From: Allobosea vaviloviae
GTDB taxonomy: Bacteria > Pseudomonadota > Alphaproteobacteria > Rhizobiales > Beijerinckiaceae
NCBI RefSeq assembly: GCF_001298265.1
Contig: NZ_LGSZ01000025.1
Location: 149,040 to 213,039 of the forward strand
Direction of reading: 5' to 3'
DNA length: 64,000 bases
Position 1 is the stretch's first letter. Each line of letters begins with the position of its first letter. Under the pieces are notes generated by a model. That model was given only the letters and a program-made list of their open reading frames with translations. It searched no databases and was not told the origin of the DNA. A program made the position numbers and the translations under genes. Below, piece by piece: positions 8,638 through 15,943 of the stretch.

Positions 8638-8910
8638 TCAGCGCCGTGCGGCGAAGAGCCTTGCCAGCAGCCAGACCGGCACCACGAGCAGCGCGCCCGC
8701 GATCACCCATTGGCCGACTTCGCGCACCGCGCCGAAGCCCATATCGCCGAGCGAGCGCACGAAGCGGGCCGCCGTCTCGTAGAGCGCGCGCGGCGACAGG
8801 CCGAGAAAGGCCATGGCCGCGCCGACCAGCAGCGAGATGAAGAGCAGCCGCACGAGCACGGCGAGCGGCGAGCCGCCGAGAAAACGTTCGATACTGCTGC
8901 CGTTGGCCAT
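8638..8910 (-). CDS. Small two-helix membrane protein, DUF6460-like
   Basis: A 90-residue protein with two membrane helices (AVLVRLLFISLLVGAAMAFLG and WVIAGALLVVPVWLLARLF) and the N-terminal signature ERFLGGSPLAVLVRL seen in small Hyphomicrobiales proteins that I recall as DUF6460. Function is unknown. ATG at 8910 is preferred, with GGGGA upstream; another ATG at 8934 would add 8 residues. It converges on the ion-channel gene and is not obviously linked to it. Confidence 0.7.
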   Translation of the reverse strand: MANGSSIERFLGGSPLAVLVRLLFISLLVGAAMAFLGLSPRALYETAARFVRSLGDMGFGAVREVGQWVIAGALLVVPVWLLARLFAARR

Positions 8911-8998
8911 GAGCGATCTATCCCCGATATGCATTCATCAGTGCCCCGCGCGCTTGAACCAGGGCTGAACGGCCGGTCGAGCGACGAGGCCTTCCGCC

Positions 8999-9679
8999 TC
9001 ACAAGGTGGCGGAGGCTCCGGTCGTGGCCCAGGCCGTGCCGGCGATCTTGGCCGCGGCGATGACGGCCTGCGTCCTGCTATCGACGTCGAGCTTGGTCAG
9101 GATGGCCGAGACATGGGCCTTCACCGTGGCCTCGGAGACACCGAGTTCATAGGCGATCTGCTTGTTCAGAAGACCTTCCGACAGCATCATCAGCACGCGG
9201 ACCTGCTGCGGCGTCAACGTCGAGAGATTGCGGACCATGGTCGCGGTCTCGGCATCGACGGGCGCGTTCAGATCGATGCCAGGCGGCGTCCAGACTGTGC
9301 CTTCGAGCACGGCGCGGATCGCCTCGCCCATCTGCTCGACATCGGCGGTCTTGGGCAGGAAGCCGAGTGCGCCGAACTCGATGCAGCGACGGATCACGCT
9401 CGGCTCGTCATTGGCGGAGACGACGATGACCGGCACCTCGGGATGATCGGCGCGCAGAAAGAGCAGCCCCGAGAAGCCCTGCACGCCGGGCATAGTCAGG
9501 TCGAGCAGGACGAGATCGGCGTCGCCGCCGGTGTCGAGCGCCTCGGTCAGTGCCTCCAGCGAGCCGACCTCGCTGACATCGGCGCCTTCGAGCGCCGTGG
9601 ACACGGCCTGCCTGAGCGCGCCCCGGAAGAGCGGATGGTCGTCCGCGATCACGATCCGTGTCGAAGGTTGCCGTTTCAT
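8999..9679 (-). CDS. NarL/FixJ-type response regulator
   Basis: A 226-residue two-domain regulator. The receiver domain has the acidic pair in IVIADDHPLF, phospho-acceptor D60 in VLLDLTMPG and the conserved lysine in GFLPKTADV. The C-terminal LuxR helix-turn-helix is LTPQQVRVLMMLSEGL then KQIAYELGVSEATVKAHVS. The start at 9679 is chosen because the receiver begins 7 residues later and GGAG precedes it; a longer frame to 9799 has no family similarity at its N terminus. No kinase gene is adjacent, so its partner is probably encoded elsewhere. Confidence 0.92.
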   Translation of the reverse strand: MKRQPSTRIVIADDHPLFRGALRQAVSTALEGADVSEVGSLEALTEALDTGGDADLVLLDLTMPGVQGFSGLLFLRADHPEVPVIVVSANDEPSVIRRCIEFGALGFLPKTADVEQMGEAIRAVLEGTVWTPPGIDLNAPVDAETATMVRNLSTLTPQQVRVLMMLSEGLLNKQIAYELGVSEATVKAHVSAILTKLDVDSRTQAVIAAAKIAGTAWATTGASATL

Positions 9680-9843
9680 TGGAACCGATCTCCGGTATCT
9701 GCCAGCATCCCGCAGCCAGCATCCTGCCCCAAGCGGGGCCTTGATCTCAAGCGCGATGGCAATGATCCATCGCCGCGCGCCCGGAAGGCTGTGAACCATC
9801 CCGCGCCGAGGAGCAATTCCGACGAATGGCGAAACCGGACCTT

Positions 9844-11481
9844 TCAGCCCGTCGAGGGCAGCAGCGCCTCCAGCGCCTCGATGCGGTCGGCCTCTCCAGG
9901 CGGCTTGTCCCAGCGGATGCGGCTGATGCGGGGGAAACGCATGGCGAGGCCCGATTTGTGCCGCGTCGAGCGCTGCAACCCCTCGAAAGCGACCTCGAAG
10001 ACCAACCCGCTTTCAACCGTGTGCGTGACCTCGCGCACCGGCCCGAAGCGATTTTGCGTGTGCTTGCGGACATAGCAGTCGAGCTCGATCAGTTCCTCGT
10101 CGGTGAAGCCGAAATAGGCTTTGCCGACCGGGACCAGTTCGTCCGTCCCTTCCTCGCCAACGCGCCAGACGCCGAAGGTGAAGTCCGAATAGAAGGAGGA
10201 GCGCTTGCCGTGGCCGCGCTGGGCATACATCAGCACGCAATCGACGAGCCTCGCCTCGCGCTTCCATTTCCACCAATGGCCCTTGGGACGGCCCGGCAGA
10301 TAGGGCGATTCGAGCCGCTTGATCATGCAGCCCTCGACGGCCTCGGCATCCGCCCCAGCACCGGCCGCAGCCGGGTCCGCCCGGGCTGAGGCAAGCTCCT
10401 CCCAGGTCGAAAACGCAATCGGCGGCGAGAGATCGACGATCGGGCTCCCCAGCCTCGCGACGAAAGCCTCGAGGCGCTTGCGGCGCTCCGACAGCGGCAG
10501 TTCGCGCAGATCCACCTCGCCATCGACGAGGAGGTCATAGGCGCGGATATGGGCGGGGTACTCGACGAGCATCTTCGCGGTCACGCTCTTGCGGTTGAGC
10601 CGCTGCTGGAGCGTGTTGAAGCTCTGCACCGTCTCCTCGCGGCGCACGAGCAATTCGCCGTCGATCGCCCCGTCCAGCACCAGCGCCTCGACGACATCGG
10701 GGAATGCGGCGGCGATGTCCTCGCCCGTCCGGGAGAACAGGCGGGTGACGCGCGTGCCGTCCGGCCGCGTGCCGCTGACGGCCTGGACGCGAATTCCGTC
10801 CCATTTCCACTCAGCCTGGACATCCTTCGGGTTGATCTTGTCGAAATCGCCCTCCTCGATGGGATGCGACAGCATCACCGGCCGGAACGGAGCGGGGTCT
10901 GTCGCCTCCGGCCTTGGCCCCTTCCCCTCCAGCCAGGCGAAGAGCGTGGCGTAGGGCGGCTCCAGCCCGTGCCAGACCTGCTCGACCTCGTCGGCGGGAA
11001 TGCCGCCGAGGCTGGCGGCCGCAGTCTTGGCGAGGCGCGCCGAGACGCCGATGCGAAGGCTGCCGGTGATGAGCTTCAGCAGCGCCCAGCGACCGTTCTC
11101 ATCGAGCGCATCGAGCCAGGAGGCCACAAGGCGCGGCAATTCGGCCTTGCCGGCGTTGCGCAGGCCTTCGACGACGTCGGGCAGATGCGGGATGTCGTTG
11201 GCGCCATGCTTGACCGGCCACATCAGCGCGACCGTCTCCGAGAGATCGCCGACATAGTCGTAGGACAGCGCAAACAACACCGGGTCGGTGCGCTCGGCGA
11301 TCAGCGCGCGGATCAGCCCCGCCTTGGCATTGGCAAAGACCAGTCCGCCGGTCATCGCCGCCAGCGCGAGGCCGCGGTCGGGATCGGGCGTCGTGCGCAG
11401 ATAATCGGCGATCAGCGCAATCTTTGCATTGCGGCGCGGCTCATAGGCGAGGCGGTCGAGCAGCCAGGCGAACCGGTTCAC
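9844..11481 (-). CDS. ATP-dependent DNA ligase of the ligase-associated (cisplatin damage response) set
   Basis: A 545-residue ATP-dependent ligase. The N-terminal ~200 residues form the helical DNA-binding domain found in bacterial LigB/archaeal-type ligases. The adenylation motif KWDG has the AMP-accepting lysine at K226 (AEWKWDGIRVQ), followed by RLFSRTGEDI, the acidic DGAIDGELLV, motif IV-like EGCMIKRLESPY and motif V WWKWKREA. The OB domain completes the C terminus. Bacteria encode this ligase with a metallo-beta-lactamase-fold exonuclease, a DEXH helicase and a PdeM-type phosphoesterase; all three are present between 12.4 and 19.1 kb. It starts with GTG at 11481 with a weak ribosome site. 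The normal neighbour order is broken by an SGNH hydrolase on the other strand. Confidence 0.92.
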   Translation of the reverse strand: MNRFAWLLDRLAYEPRRNAKIALIADYLRTTPDPDRGLALAAMTGGLVFANAKAGLIRALIAERTDPVLFALSYDYVGDLSETVALMWPVKHGANDIPHLPDVVEGLRNAGKAELPRLVASWLDALDENGRWALLKLITGSLRIGVSARLAKTAAASLGGIPADEVEQVWHGLEPPYATLFAWLEGKGPRPEATDPAPFRPVMLSHPIEEGDFDKINPKDVQAEWKWDGIRVQAVSGTRPDGTRVTRLFSRTGEDIAAAFPDVVEALVLDGAIDGELLVRREETVQSFNTLQQRLNRKSVTAKMLVEYPAHIRAYDLLVDGEVDLRELPLSERRKRLEAFVARLGSPIVDLSPPIAFSTWEELASARADPAAAGAGADAEAVEGCMIKRLESPYLPGRPKGHWWKWKREARLVDCVLMYAQRGHGKRSSFYSDFTFGVWRVGEEGTDELVPVGKAYFGFTDEELIELDCYVRKHTQNRFGPVREVTHTVESGLVFEVAFEGLQRSTRHKSGLAMRFPRISRIRWDKPPGEADRIEALEALLPSTG

Positions 11482-11603
11482 GAGGCGCGCCCCTGGCGCA
11501 GAGACCCGTGTTCGAGAACGCGACGGTCGATGCAACGCTTCATTCAGTTTCCATTCATGAACGGAGCGGCAGGCTGCTCGTCGCTGAGGGGGAACTGCTG
11601 CCG

Positions 11604-12371
11604 ATGCGTGTTGCCATCCAGGCCTTGGGTCTCGCCGTCGTGCTGACGGCCGCGCTTGCGGGCGCCGCCCAAGCCGGACCGTTCACCTGCCGCGAAACCC
11701 AGATCGTCCGGGCGACCGACAAGCTTGCAGCGCTTTCGCCGCGCATCGCGGCGGGAGGCAAAATCGAGATCCTCGCCATCGGCTCCTCCTCGACGGAAGG
11801 CATCGGCGCCTCGGCCAAGGACAAGACCTATCCGGCGCGTCTGCAAGCCCTGCTCGGTGCCGCCTGGCCGCGCGTGCAGATCAATATCACCAATGCCGGC
11901 ATCGGCGGGGAAATCGCGCCCCAGACGCTTGCCCGGCTGAAGCAGGCCGTGACCGGGAAGCGCTACGACCTCGTGATCTGGCAAGTGGGCACCAACGACG
12001 CCGTCACCGGCGGCGACCTCGCCGCCTTCAAGGCGATGGTCGAGGACGGTGTCTCGATCGTCAAGACGGCGGGGACGAGCCTTGCCTTGCTCGATCCGCA
12101 GTTCTTTCCGGGCATCCGCGAGCCGGCCCGCTACCGCAGCTATGTCGATGCGATCGGTGAGGTCGCGAAGGGCCAGAACGTGCCGGTGTTCACGCGCTAC
12201 GACACGATGCGGGAATGGCACGGCACAGATGCGCAGGCCTTCACGGCGGCGCTTGCCCCCGACAGCTTCCATATGAGCGACGCCGGCTATGACTGCCTCG
12301 CCCGCGACATGGCGACGGGTCTCGTCTCGCTGACGACGGCGGGGCGCCCTGTGATGGCGCAGAGCAAGTAG
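11604..12371 (+). CDS. Secreted SGNH/GDSL-family hydrolase
   Basis: A 255-residue protein with a clear signal peptide (VAIQALGLAVVLTAALAGAAQA). The four SGNH blocks are visible: nucleophile serine in AIGSSSTEGIG, the oxyanion glycine in NAGIGGE, the GxND motif in WQVGTNDA and the catalytic Asp-His pair in DSFHMSDAGY. An esterase, lipase or acyl-polysaccharide deacetylase acting in the periplasm is likely; the substrate cannot be read from the sequence. ATG at 11604 follows a GAGGGGGAA stretch. It sits on the opposite strand between the ligase and exonuclease genes and converges on the exonuclease with a 7-base gap. Confidence 0.88.
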   Translation: MRVAIQALGLAVVLTAALAGAAQAGPFTCRETQIVRATDKLAALSPRIAAGGKIEILAIGSSSTEGIGASAKDKTYPARLQALLGAAWPRVQINITNAGIGGEIAPQTLARLKQAVTGKRYDLVIWQVGTNDAVTGGDLAAFKAMVEDGVSIVKTAGTSLALLDPQFFPGIREPARYRSYVDAIGEVAKGQNVPVFTRYDTMREWHGTDAQAFTAALAPDSFHMSDAGYDCLARDMATGLVSLTTAGRPVMAQSK

Positions 12372-12378
12372 CTCGGGC

Positions 12379-13470
12379 CTAGAAAGCGGCGGCATCTGCC
12401 CCCTCCAATCCCGGTTCCGTTCCTGTCGGTTCCGCCTCGCCCTCGTCGCCATAGCCGACCAGATGCAGCGGCTTGGCCTTGAGGCCGACCGTGCCGCACC
12501 AATGCACCAGCGCCTCGGCCTCCCCATGCGTGACCCAGATCTCGCCGGCGCCGGTTTCGCGGATCGTCGCCTGGAGATCGTCCCAGTCGGCATGGTCGGA
12601 GACGATCAGCGGCAGCTCGACGCCCTTCTGCCGGGCCCGCGCCCTGATCCGCATCCAGCCCGAGGCGAAGCTCGTCACCGGATCGGGAAATTTGCGGGCC
12701 CAGAGGTCCTGGATCGCGCTTGGCGGGCAAATCACGATCTCGCCGCCAAGGCTCTTGCGCTCGGCCGCGACGACCTTGCGAATATCGCCCAGCACGGCGC
12801 CTTCCGACAAATAGAACTCCGTCAGCTTCTCCATCGCGCCATGGACATGGATCGGCCGCTCGTAGCCGGCCTCGCGGATCAGGGCCATGACGCGCTGCGC
12901 CTTCCCCAGCGAATAGGCGCCGACGATATGGGTCCGCTCGGGAAAGACCCGCACCGATTCCAGCAGTTTTGCGACCTCGGCATGGGCACGCGGATGGCGG
13001 AACACCGGCAGGCCGAAGGTCGCCTCGGTGATGAAGATGTCGCATCGTACCGGCTCGAAACCGGCGCAGGTCGGATCGCGCTCGCGCTTGTAGTCGCCGG
13101 AGACGACGATGCGCAGGCCCCCGGATTCGACGATGATCTGGGCCGAGCCGAGGACGTGCCCGGCCGGAACGAAGGTGAAATCGACCGGGCCGATCCGCAC
13201 CGTCTCGCCCGGCACCGCCTGCTGCCGCTCGCCCGTGAAGCCCTCGCCATAGCGCAGCGCCATGATCGCCAGCGTCTCGCGCGTCGCCAGCACGGCGCCA
13301 TGGCCGGCGCGGGCATGGTCGGAATGGCCATGGGTGATCAGCGCCCGGTCCACCGGCCGGACCGGGTCGATATAGATGTCGGCCGGCGGGCACCACAAAC
13401 CGGCCGGCGTCGGAATCAGCAGTTCGGATGGGCGCATTGTCTTGAGCGGGCGCGGTCTGGCCAGTGTCAT
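12379..13470 (-). CDS. Ligase-associated DNA exonuclease, metallo-beta-lactamase/beta-CASP fold
   Basis: A 363-residue nuclease. The metal-binding motif HGHSDHARAG, the later histidine in GHVLGSAQ, SGDYKRERDPT and the beta-CASP-type SDHADWDDL are all visible; the family is related to eukaryotic SNM1/Artemis nucleases. It belongs to the ligase-associated DNA damage response set together with the ligase at 9844, the helicase at 15944 and PdeM at 18439. ATG at 13470 is preceded by an ideal GAGGAG. The divergent methyltransferase gene begins only 23 bases away, so promoters for the two directions must overlap coding sequence. Confidence 0.92.
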   Translation of the reverse strand: MTLARPRPLKTMRPSELLIPTPAGLWCPPADIYIDPVRPVDRALITHGHSDHARAGHGAVLATRETLAIMALRYGEGFTGERQQAVPGETVRIGPVDFTFVPAGHVLGSAQIIVESGGLRIVVSGDYKRERDPTCAGFEPVRCDIFITEATFGLPVFRHPRAHAEVAKLLESVRVFPERTHIVGAYSLGKAQRVMALIREAGYERPIHVHGAMEKLTEFYLSEGAVLGDIRKVVAAERKSLGGEIVICPPSAIQDLWARKFPDPVTSFASGWMRIRARARQKGVELPLIVSDHADWDDLQATIRETGAGEIWVTHGEAEALVHWCGTVGLKAKPLHLVGYGDEGEAEPTGTEPGLEGADAAAF

Positions 13471-13493
13471 ACTCCTCAGATAGACCGGCAGCC

Positions 13494-14453
13494 ATGATCG
13501 AAAAGGGCTCCACCGCGCATTCCGCCAGTTCCGGCGACCCGACGCTCGACCGACGCTATGCCTGGGCGGAAGCCGCGCTGAAGGAGGGCGATGCGCAGGC
13601 CTGCGTCGAGATCCTCGACCAGACGCTTGCCGAGGCCTATGGCTTCACTGCCGCCTGGCACCTTTACGGGCTGGCGCAGGAGGCTCTCGGCCACAATGAG
13701 GAGGCCGCGACCGCCTGGCGATCCTGCCTCATGCTCGATCCCAACGATCATTTCGGGGCGCGGCTCGACCTCGCGCGGATCGGCGCGATGGCAGCCGAGG
13801 ACGCCACCTCCGAGAATTTCTCCGGCACGCTGTTCGACGCCTATGCCGAACGCTTCGACAGCCATCTGACCCAAGCCCTGCACTACAACGCCCCCGCTTT
13901 GTTGCGGGCCGCGCTGGCCCGCATCCGCGACAACGCCGGCCTGCCCTTCCGGTTCGACGCCGTGTTCGATCTCGGCTGCGGCACCGGGCTGATGGGCGAG
14001 GCGATCCGCGCCGAGACCGGCTTCCTCGCCGGCTGCGATCTCTCGCCGCGCATGATCGAGCGGGCGCGGGTTAAGACCCGCGTGGACGGCGAGCCGCTTT
14101 ACGACAAGCTGGCGGTGGCGGGGCTGACCGCCTTCCTGTCGAGCCGGCCAGACGCCAGCGCCGATCTCGTCGTGGCGGCGGATGTCTTCGTCTATCTCGG
14201 CGAGCTTGGCCCCAGCTTCGCCCAGAGCGCGCGTGTGCTGAAACGCGGCGGGCTGTTTGCCTTCACGGTGCAGAGCCATGATGGCGAGGGGGTCGTCGTC
14301 GGAGCGGATCGGCGGTTCGCGCATGGCGAGGGCTGGCTGCGTCAGAGGCTTCGGGAAGCGGGGCTTCGACCGGTACTGCTGGAGCCCGCCAGTACGCGGC
14401 AGGATCGTGGCGTGGCCGTCCCGGGGCTGCTGGTGGTGGCGGAGCGGGGCTGA
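13494..14453 (+). CDS. TPR-containing SAM-dependent methyltransferase
   Basis: A 319-residue protein with an N-terminal tetratricopeptide-like region (about residues 20-85: YAWAEAALKEGD, AWHLYGLAQEALGHNEEAATAW) and a class I methyltransferase domain from ~110. The SAM-binding glycine loop is DAVFDLGCGTGLMGEAI, followed by motif II CDLSPRMIERA and the post-motif VVAADVFVYLG. The FDAYAERFDSHLTQALHYNAP segment is typical of a family of TPR methyltransferases with unknown substrate. ATG at 13494 is chosen because an earlier in-frame GTG at 13464 would run into the divergent exonuclease gene. Confidence 0.87.
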   Translation: MIEKGSTAHSASSGDPTLDRRYAWAEAALKEGDAQACVEILDQTLAEAYGFTAAWHLYGLAQEALGHNEEAATAWRSCLMLDPNDHFGARLDLARIGAMAAEDATSENFSGTLFDAYAERFDSHLTQALHYNAPALLRAALARIRDNAGLPFRFDAVFDLGCGTGLMGEAIRAETGFLAGCDLSPRMIERARVKTRVDGEPLYDKLAVAGLTAFLSSRPDASADLVVAADVFVYLGELGPSFAQSARVLKRGGLFAFTVQSHDGEGVVVGADRRFAHGEGWLRQRLREAGLRPVLLEPASTRQDRGVAVPGLLVVAERG

Positions 14454-14671
14454 GGACGCGTCCGTTGGTCAGGACGCGGGCGACACCTTCGGCAACCGCC
14501 TAACGGGAAGGTGATCGGCGGTCATGCCGACATCACGGCCCCGTTGGTGGACATCGAGGGCGCAATGGCTAGCTTATAGCCTGAGAATCCGGCTCGAGAC
14601 CTGCCCTCAGGACGCGCATGACAAGCCAGTCCAGGGCCGCCGACATCACATCCATCGCGAAGGAAGAGACA

Positions 14672-15205
14672 ATGACCGCCAAGATCATCGTCACGGATCG
14701 CAGAGTGCTTCTCACTGGAGCGCTGGCCATCGGCGCTGCGGGATTGCTGCCCCGTTCGGTAACGCCGGCCACCGCGCAGTCCTCCGCCAGCAATGGCTTT
14801 GCCCCGACCGAGACCATGGCTGGCGGCTCCAATAATTATGTCGCCAACGCGCCGCTGGTCCAAAATCTCGGGACCGGCTTCGTCGCGTCGGGCGTGGTCC
14901 GCAGGGCCGGCGACGGTAAGCCGCTGTCGAATATCCGGGTCCAGATCTGGGCCGCTACCGAGCGGGGCGGCGAGCGCGTGCCGAGCAACCGGGGAAGCGT
15001 CATGACCGGGCCGGATGGCAGCTATCGCCTCGACATCTCGCCGATCGTTCCCCAGTTCGGGCAGCCGCATATCCATATCGCCTATGACGATCCGGGCTTT
15101 GCAACGCTGTTCCTCCGCCCCGTGCTGAACAGCCGTCACGACAAGGCTCTCACGGCCGATTTCGTCCTCGCGCCTGCGGCAGGCAATGAGCCGCGACGGA
15201 GCTGA
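14672..15205 (+). CDS. Tat-exported intradiol dioxygenase-like protein without tyrosine ligands
   Basis: A 177-residue protein starting at ATG 14672 after GGAAGAG. It has a twin-arginine signal (TDRRVLLTGALAIGAAGLLP) and a beta-sandwich domain resembling intradiol ring-cleavage dioxygenases: VVRRAGDGKPLSNIRVQIW, NRGSVMTGPDGSYRLD and QPHIHIAYDDPGF. In catechol and protocatechuate dioxygenases the Fe(III) is held by two Tyr and two His. The HxH pair is here, but I find no tyrosine in the ADAxGxY-like loop (ATERGGERV) or before HxH (SPIVPQFGQPH). Iron-dependent catechol cleavage is therefore doubtful. The end overlaps the start of the next membrane protein by 20 bases. Confidence 0.75.
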   Translation: MTAKIIVTDRRVLLTGALAIGAAGLLPRSVTPATAQSSASNGFAPTETMAGGSNNYVANAPLVQNLGTGFVASGVVRRAGDGKPLSNIRVQIWAATERGGERVPSNRGSVMTGPDGSYRLDISPIVPQFGQPHIHIAYDDPGFATLFLRPVLNSRHDKALTADFVLAPAAGNEPRRS

Positions 15206-15821
15206 CCGCCGCCGCATCGCAGCCTGGATCCTTGTCGCCGCCATTGCCTGCGTTCCGGTTCTTGCTGCCGCTGCAAGTCCGTTGCAACGTGGCCGGGAGC
15301 TGTTGTGGATCATCGGCGGCATGGCCGGCGTGCTGGCGCTCAGCCTGCTCTTCCTGCAACCGCTGCTGATGGCGGCGACGCCGCCTCTCATGCAGGTCCG
15401 AGCCGGTGTGACGTGGCATCGCCGGGGCGGCATCGCGATCGTCGCCATGGTCGCGGTGCATATCGGCGCGCTGTATCTTTACAGCCCCGAGGACATCACC
15501 GACGCCCTGCTGCTCGTCGCGCCGACGCCGTTTTCGCTCTATGGCGTAATCAGCCTGTGGTGCCTGGTGCTGACGGCTGCGCTTGCGGCGACTCGGCGCG
15601 TGCTCAAGATCGGCTATCGGCCCTGGCGCATCCTGCACAGCGTCCTGGCGGTCGCCGTGGTTGGCGCCAGCGCCATCCATGCCATCCAGATCGAAGGCGC
15701 GATGGAAGAGTACTCGAAGCTGGCGATCTGCATCGCCGCCTTGCTCGTCACCACCGTCGCCGCCGTCGAGGTCAATGTTCTGGCCCCGATGCGCCGCCGC
15801 ACGGCCTTGCGTAAGGCATAG
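15186..15821 (+). CDS. Ferric reductase-like transmembrane protein
   Basis: A 211-residue integral membrane protein with about six hydrophobic helices. Histidines at the right places for bis-His heme b ligation occur in VTWHRRGGIAIVAMVAVHIG and in WRILHSVLAVAVVGASAIHAIQ. This is the layout of the ferric reductase-like/MsrQ transmembrane domain. No flavin or NAD domain is attached, so a partner would supply electrons. The gene overlaps the Tat-exported dioxygenase-like gene by 20 bases and is probably cotranslated with it, which suggests that the exported protein receives or donates electrons through this membrane subunit. Confidence 0.8.
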   Translation: MSRDGADRRRIAAWILVAAIACVPVLAAAASPLQRGRELLWIIGGMAGVLALSLLFLQPLLMAATPPLMQVRAGVTWHRRGGIAIVAMVAVHIGALYLYSPEDITDALLLVAPTPFSLYGVISLWCLVLTAALAATRRVLKIGYRPWRILHSVLAVAVVGASAIHAIQIEGAMEEYSKLAICIAALLVTTVAAVEVNVLAPMRRRTALRKA

Positions 15822-15943
15822 AGCGTGGCGTGCGCGGCAACCGCGTCACGCACCACGGCAGCGCTGCAATCATGGGGCAGACCGAGCCAGGCTCCAGCCA
15901 TTCCCCTTTCGTTCTCTCGCCATGCGCTCTATCTCTGGACAGC

